Positions 60,701-64,000 of a stretch of DNA of 64,000 nt are shown here, in pieces (within the stretch, counting starts at the first letter, position 1; the number at the start of each line of letters is the position of its first letter). This DNA comes from Amoeboaphelidium protococcarum (Eukaryota > Aphelidiomycota > Aphelidea): NCBI GenBank assembly GCA_023515745.1, contig JALECJ010000020.1, positions 1,736,001 through 1,800,000 of the forward strand, read 5' to 3'. A model generated the notes under the pieces. It did not search any database. It was not told the DNA's origin and saw only the letters and a program-made list of their open reading frames with translations. A program made the position numbers and the translations under genes.

Positions 60701-61267
60701 AAATAGTTTTTGTATTATCTGAAATTGTAGATGTGCACTTTGCGTTCAAGTATAAGCTTAACAAAAACTGCGATAAGTTTATAAATAAATTAGTGAGTTC
60801 ATAGAATGTCTATAATTATGACCAGATTTTTAGTCTGCATTGTTTCATGGCAACAAACTTGATGCGCGAATCATCATTAATCAGGATCATTGAGATTAAG
60901 CGCGTTTACTTGGGAGTATGATGCTTTTACATTAATTGGTACCAGACTGAAAATTGGTATCAGTATTGCCATGCTTATATACTGAAAATAATCATATTAT
61001 ATTAGTAAGTTTTGGTACCAAATAAATTATTGTAAAATATGTTGTTAAATTAATCTTATAATTACAATACTGTTCAACTCTACCTGTGACTATAATCTGT
61101 GATTCCTTTTGGGTCACCTTGTTGTGAGTCTCAAATATCACTAGATCTCTGTCCTAAATAAGCCTGATAAATGTAAGACGCGATTCGAGAAGGCTCTCGA
61201 ATATCTTCCTGCTAGAAAATGTGGATCGCGAATCCAAAGTTAACGAACTTGCTGAATACGAGAACAG
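60701..61267. other. Divergent intergenic region
   Basis: 567 bp, strongly AT-rich, between the RhoGEF start and the retropepsin-like gene; no gene seen. Confidence 0.5.
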
Positions 61268-61858
61268 ATGAGCAAGCTAGCTGATAAAAATCCAGAGTTG
61301 GCGATGTCGACGACGAATAAAGCAACGACTTTGCTGGGAGAAGTTCGAATAAACGGGTCGGATTTGGATCTGGTGGAGCCTCGAAAGTATCTGAAGCCTT
61401 CCTCGTATGATATTATGCTTCAAGATGTCAAGTCGAAGGACCTTTATGAATCTATTTCAACAGCCTTGAATGTCGCGTACCTTGGTTCCGCTTCTGCGCA
61501 TCAGTAATCAAAGTTCTCTGTTGACGGGCTGTTATTTGGACCTCATTCGCGACCATTTGTTTCTCTTGTGGTCGAGTCGCCGATAAAGAAGCTCAAAGTG
61601 AATGTGATATTCTTCATCGATACCGGGTCTCCTTATCTTTACATTTGCCGAGAAGCTGCTCTTGCTCTTGGATTTAAAGTAATTATACCAGAATCATTTG
61701 GAGTTCAAATTGGCGATGTTATATATGAGGCAAATCTTAGCCCTTTGGATAAGCATTTTACGGATATAAATGTACTCGGAGCCTCGTTTTTTCAGAAATC
61801 AAGAGCTAAGATCGAAATTGATTTCAAGAATGACACGGTTAAGTTGGCTAGCACTTGA
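61268..61858 (+). CDS. Retropepsin-like aspartic protease domain protein
   Basis: 196 codons from ATG 61268 (in-frame TGA just upstream) to TGA 61856. The C-terminal 110 residues form a retropepsin-like fold: 'VNVIFFIDTGSPYLYICREA' with the single catalytic D-T-G, a flap-like middle and 'INVLGASFF' matching the second conserved 'LG-x-D/x-F' strand. It works as a dimer in known relatives. The N-terminal 90 residues are unlike Gag. No reverse transcriptase, integrase or LTR is visible nearby, so this is either a domesticated retroelement protease or a solitary cellular family. It contains one TAA as Gln, so it has adapted to the host code. Confidence 0.65.
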
Positions 61859-62268
61859 CAAACTAATATCAACACCTTGTAATAAAACTTATTGTCTTAA
61901 TCTTTTACTTTGTCTTCTGGCATGCTCTATACCTTCGTGCTCGCGAATACGTTCATCAGCTCGGTAGATGGCAAGTTACTATCGCCTTAATGGATTACCA
62001 ATGCCTTGAATTAATAAGGAAACCTTCAACGCCTCTACCTCTCATACTAACAATCATAACCAGTCAAAACGCACGTGTAAAATTCTAACGCTAAAATATT
62101 TGGTATTTTCTTCTCCATACGTAACACAAAAGGATATAAAATATATCATTCGAACGCGTAGAATCAGAAATATGGCTCAGGTAGAACCTGCGAGAGTACA
62201 GTACGTTAAACAAAATCAATTGTCGAATCTCAGTAAAATTATATTAATTCAATGCCCTCAAAGTATGG
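61859..62268. other. Spacer between convergent genes
   Basis: 410 bp. A plus-strand frame from ATG 62174 is open but overlaps the antisense end of the next gene and is not favoured. Confidence 0.4.
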
Positions 62269-63261
62269 TCAAACTTCAACTTGATGAAGCAAGATTTCCT
62301 ATTTCTCGGAATATTTAGATCTCTTTAACGTTCTATGGGGCAGCGATGTCAAACCAAACAAGTTCCAAATTGGATTAAAGCACCCATTTTTCCAGAACAC
62401 TCCCCAAACACAAGGATTCAACAACAGTACGGTGATGAGAACCATAAAAATATATGTAAACCCATAAAAACTGTAGAGCAACCAGTAAAGCCATTAATAC
62501 TCCACTTTGACGTAAGCGAAAGGAGTAGATGCAGATTGGGAAGCCTTCAGCACAATAGAGACATACTTGCTATCACCGCGCTCAATAACGCAGATATTTT
62601 GCTCGCATTTTACGCCATTCTTTATGCTGAATGATGGGAGCGAGAAGTTTACTGTAGCATCAAACATAAGCTCAGAGTAATCATCCAGATCCACATATGC
62701 TTAAATTCGTCTCTAAATATACTCCGGGTACGGATGCAATGGATTTAGCAAATTAGGGTACGGATCACTAGGTTCGCATTCCTCAGTTTTAAAATCAACA
62801 TTGTACTACTAAGAACCGGTTTAGTTCAGATGGCAACGCAGCTGGTGATAATATAAGCCCAAATCAACAAAATCTTTTCCAGAAGGCGATTTGCCACTAC
62901 AAGCGAGTTCCACCTAAGCTGTAGAGTCACAAATGTGGACCATTTAACTAAACCATTAAAGTCTTTAAGCACTGAAGCCAGAGAACTAAAACTTCTTGTG
63001 ATATGAAGTGTCATTGTTCCTAGAGACCTGTACAGGTAAATCAAGCCCATAGTACATATCGAAACCCTCAGGGAGAGTGACGCGTACTGTTTGCCACCCA
63101 TCCATCGCAAATTTCCAATGTGAAGTCAAATTAGGGCCAACTTCGAGATAGTACGCGCCCATTCTGCCATACTCTAAATAAATTCTAAACGTAGAATACA
63201 TTACGGCAATAATGAGCAGATACACTGCAATAAAGAAGTAAATAGGCCGAGCTTTGAACAT
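62269..63261 (-). CDS. Two-TM orphan membrane protein with large lumenal/extracellular domain
   Basis: 330 codons, single exon, ATG 63261 to TGA 62269. A hydrophobic segment at about residues 6-24 ('IYFFIAVYLLIIAVMYSTF') acts as signal anchor. About 220 polar residues follow with several cysteines (for example 'VHICDSTAQVELACSG' and 'VKCEQNICVIERGD') suggesting disulfides, then a second TM ('LLYSFYGFTYIFMVLITVLL', about 258-277) and a basic tail of about 50 residues. At least nine UAR codons are needed to keep the frame. I do not recognise the family. The lumenal domain looks beta-rich. Confidence 0.6.
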
Positions 63262-63936
63262 CTTACGCGGTTGTTACTAGACTAAAATACTGTTGAGCAA
63301 TGTTTTTCGACAGAGAAGCAGACGGTTTTCATTTAAAGCATCTCTTTCGTACTCACGCGTTAAAAAGATTACGTTAAAGCACGTGTTTGCAGACTTGCCA
63401 GTATTCTACGGCACTGTTGAACACGCTGGTTAGAATTTTATATGATGACAGGCATTGATCAATCGACGATTGCCCAGGTGGAATTTATTAGAGTACCAAA
63501 AGTACGCAACTTCGAAATACAAATATAAAAACATGAAATTTATTATAATAACACAAGACAACATCAATTCAATTAGTTAGACTCAGAGCCACCAACTGAG
63601 TAAACGAGACCGATAACTTGGCAATTGCGCTCGACTATGAATGGCGTTAGAATGTCGACGCTGGTGATTCGACGTTTAAATAGAATTATTATGATTTTGT
63701 ACTGAAGTCAGTTGGCCATTAGTATAATTCAACCGTTCGCCATTTTGTATAGAGCGTAGAACCTGATTCCATACTTCATCCGCGGGGGAACTTGTATTTC
63801 CGGACAATTGACCAGCTTCACCCCGGCTCGAGCGATTATTTGTACATACTACTTTCTACTCGTCCAATGTACTGGTAGAGTGCATCTTGAATACACGGCT
63901 TAGGATAAATGTCATCTCTTACGCGTGTCTACCTTA
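63262..63936. other. Unresolved right-hand region
   Basis: Both strands carry protein-like frames: a plus-strand frame from about 63600 to a TGA near 63893, and minus-strand frames between about 63830 and 63560, one ending 'VIGLVYSVGGSESNQLN' then TGA. They overlap and cannot both be genes. No family recognised, so no CDS is called. Confidence 0.3.
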
Positions 63937-64000
63937 ATGGAGAGCATCAGAGAGTTGGCAGATACTTTTGAACAGAGTGTGCAGCATTTGAAAATGGGAT
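63937..64000 (+). CDS. Possible 5' end of a gene leaving the window
   Basis: ATG at 63937 opens 21 codons (MESIRELADTFEQSVQHL...) that look helical and amphipathic and run off the right edge. The frame is also open upstream for about 35 codons, so the start is uncertain. Too short to identify. Confidence 0.25.
   Translation, partial: MESIRELADTFEQSVQHLKMG

Noticed and set aside
61268-61858. Active LTR retrotransposon
   Set aside because: Only a protease-like domain is present; no reverse transcriptase, integrase, LTRs or target-site duplication were seen in the flanks.
62174-62433. Plus-strand frame beginning MAQVEPARVQYV
   Set aside because: It overlaps antisense the C-terminal TM and tail of the two-TM protein, whose minus-strand frame is longer and structurally coherent.

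Overview
This window is eukaryotic nuclear DNA that uses a reassigned genetic code: TAA and TAG both read as glutamine and TGA is the normal stop. With the standard code almost every gene looks broken. With UAR=Gln, gene after gene opens into one long homologous frame ending at TGA. The clearest proof is at invariant glutamines: beta-tubulin positions 8, 11 and 15 are all TAG, and the catalytic Gln of the Ran DTAGQE motif is TAG. Gene content points to the fungal side of the opisthokonts: an Rmt2-type arginine methyltransferase, a Boi-type SH3-SAM-PH protein, Atg22, an Atp19-like ATP synthase subunit, a Dcd1-type dCMP deaminase with an N-terminal P-loop domain, and two families I know mainly from fungi (a membrane J-protein and an AAA ATPase). 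An early-diverging fungal relative such as an aphelid fits; from memory UAR=Gln has been reported in Amoeboaphelidium, which should be verified. Ciliates share the code but not this gene set.

The genome is compact: about 37 protein-coding genes, intergenic gaps mostly 40-660 bp, and few, mostly short GT-AG introns (about 47-90 nt, a few longer) whose 3' ends are strikingly often TGTAG. No rRNA, tRNA, CRISPR array or intact transposon was recognised.

Layout. 1-5.1 kb: a Sen34-like gene running off the left edge, RAD9, indoleamine 2,3-dioxygenase, mitochondrial rRNA methyltransferase MRM2. 5.1-8.8 kb: a formin with a dead PTEN-like domain, then a small unknown gene. 9.1-12.7 kb: an AAA ATPase, an unresolved stretch, a Dpb3-type histone-fold protein. 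12.7-19.9 kb: an ARM/HEAT-like protein, NDC80, a transcriptional-type cyclin, YAE1. 20-26.4 kb: nucleotide-sugar epimerase, Sec14, J-protein, OSTF1-like SH3-ankyrin protein, SURF1, ATP19. 26.6-33.2 kb: dual-specificity phosphatase, fumarylacetoacetase, Ran, syntaxin. 33.4-42.5 kb: DHTKD1, a secreted Gly-rich protein, dCMP deaminase, a thioredoxin-like membrane protein, RMT2, a tiny three-exon membrane protein. 42.7-47.7 kb: PRP6, beta-tubulin, an RRM protein. 47.9-64 kb: a kelch membrane protein, Atg22, a KA1 kinase, Boi, a RhoGEF, a lone retropepsin-like protein, a two-TM orphan and an unresolved right edge.

Functionally this is a housekeeping neighbourhood without operon logic. Recurrent themes are polarity and cytoskeleton (formin, Boi, RhoGEF, KA1 kinase, tubulin, NDC80), amino-acid catabolism (IDO, FAH, DHTKD1) and mitochondrial biogenesis (SURF1, ATP19, MRM2, a COX7C-like peptide). 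The most noteworthy observations are the code itself, TGA clusters directly after some stop codons, and a formin gene that reaches no TGA before running into its neighbour.
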